A stretch of DNA of 14,209 nt from Xanthobacteraceae bacterium (lineage in GTDB: Bacteria; Pseudomonadota; Alphaproteobacteria; Rhizobiales; Xanthobacteraceae): positions 1 to 14,209 of the forward strand of contig JASHYD010000902.1 in assembly GCA_030043175.1 (NCBI GenBank), given 5' to 3'. Both the position numbers and the translations under genes were made by a program. Position 1 is the first letter of the stretch, and each line of letters opens with the position of its first letter. Shown one piece after another: positions 13,982 to 14,209 of the stretch. A model generated the notes under the pieces. That model made no database searches and had not been told where the DNA came from. It worked only from the letters and a program-made list of their open reading frames with translations.

Positions 13982-14209
13982 GACTAGCCGCAGCGGGTGA
14001 CCATGTTCAGGTAAAAGAGGCTCGCCATTGATCGCGTAGGCCAGCAGGACACTTCCCTCGGCGAGCCGCTCAAGCGGCATGTCCTTTACGTTCCATTTCG
14101 CGCTCACGTCGTCGTAGCGCCCATGGTCGAGGCCATAGGACCACAAGAACCGGGCTTCCGCGTGTACGCCGCTTGCCCGCAGCAGGGCGGCGAGATCGGC
14201 GCCACGCCA
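13982..14209 (-). pseudogene. 3'-truncated sulfite-oxidase-like molybdopterin enzyme fragment
   Basis: The - strand frame is open from the right edge of the window. It reads WRGADLAALLRASGVHAEA, then WSYGLDHGRYDDVSAKW, then VKDMPLERLAEGSVLLAYAINGEPLLPEHGHPLRLV. This matches the molybdopterin-binding domain of sulfite-oxidase-family enzymes, in which a phrase of the type NGEPLPxxHGxPLRLVVPGxYG contacts the cofactor. After PLRLV (ending at 13982) the expected PGxxG is replaced by unrelated residues up to a stop at 13811, so the C-terminal part is gone. The upstream part lies outside the window, so I cannot say whether the rest is intact. Function is probably lost; family membership is fairly sure. 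Confidence 0.7.

Overview
The window looks like a chromosomal stretch from a high-GC alphaproteobacterium of the Hyphomicrobiales, most likely Bradyrhizobium or a close relative. The reasons are the GC-rich coding sequence, several small proteins that resemble recurrent Bradyrhizobium hypotheticals, a FATGUY-like receiver protein, and decayed IS21-type and possibly IS110-type scraps. This placement comes from remembered families, not from a search. No rRNA, tRNA or CRISPR array was seen.

Layout. (1) Bases 1-1371: a non-coding lead with a possible stress-sigma promoter, then two adjacent + strand genes for small four-helix membrane proteins of the DUF3147 type. (2) 1372-1972: mostly empty, with one small - strand ORF. 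(3) 1973-6977: the core of the window, a tightly packed - strand operon read from 6977 down to 1973. It holds an RsbR-like STAS protein, an RsbS-like STAS protein, an RsbT-like switch kinase, an ATPase/SpoIIE-type phosphatase, a broken ATPase/receiver remnant, and a receiver-histidine kinase-receiver hybrid. (4) 6978-7980: about 1 kb with no intact gene, containing an inverted repeat and a transposase scrap. (5) 7981-9605: a single-domain receiver and a COG4705-type membrane protein with four internal repeats, both on the - strand. (6) 9672-14209: a degraded zone with an istA remnant, a small hypothetical, a tiny secreted six-cysteine protein, a DnaA-box-rich dyad, a polX fragment broken by several frameshifts, and the end of a truncated sulfite-oxidase-like gene that runs off the right edge.

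How the genes work together. RsbR, RsbS and RsbT are the components of a stressosome: RsbT phosphorylates the STAS proteins under stress and is released, and an RsbX-like PP2C phosphatase resets the system. No sigma-B, anti-sigma factor or anti-anti-sigma output partner is visible here. Instead the operon continues directly into two-component proteins, so the likely output is a phosphorelay (inference). The link gene between the two halves appears to have suffered a frameshift and a large in-frame internal deletion. It has kept an incomplete ATPase start, the last strand of a second kinase ATPase domain and a full receiver. This broken junction, the six-cysteine protein with mirror-symmetric spacing and the DnaA-box dyad are the most interesting signals. 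I did not find a clearly new biological system.
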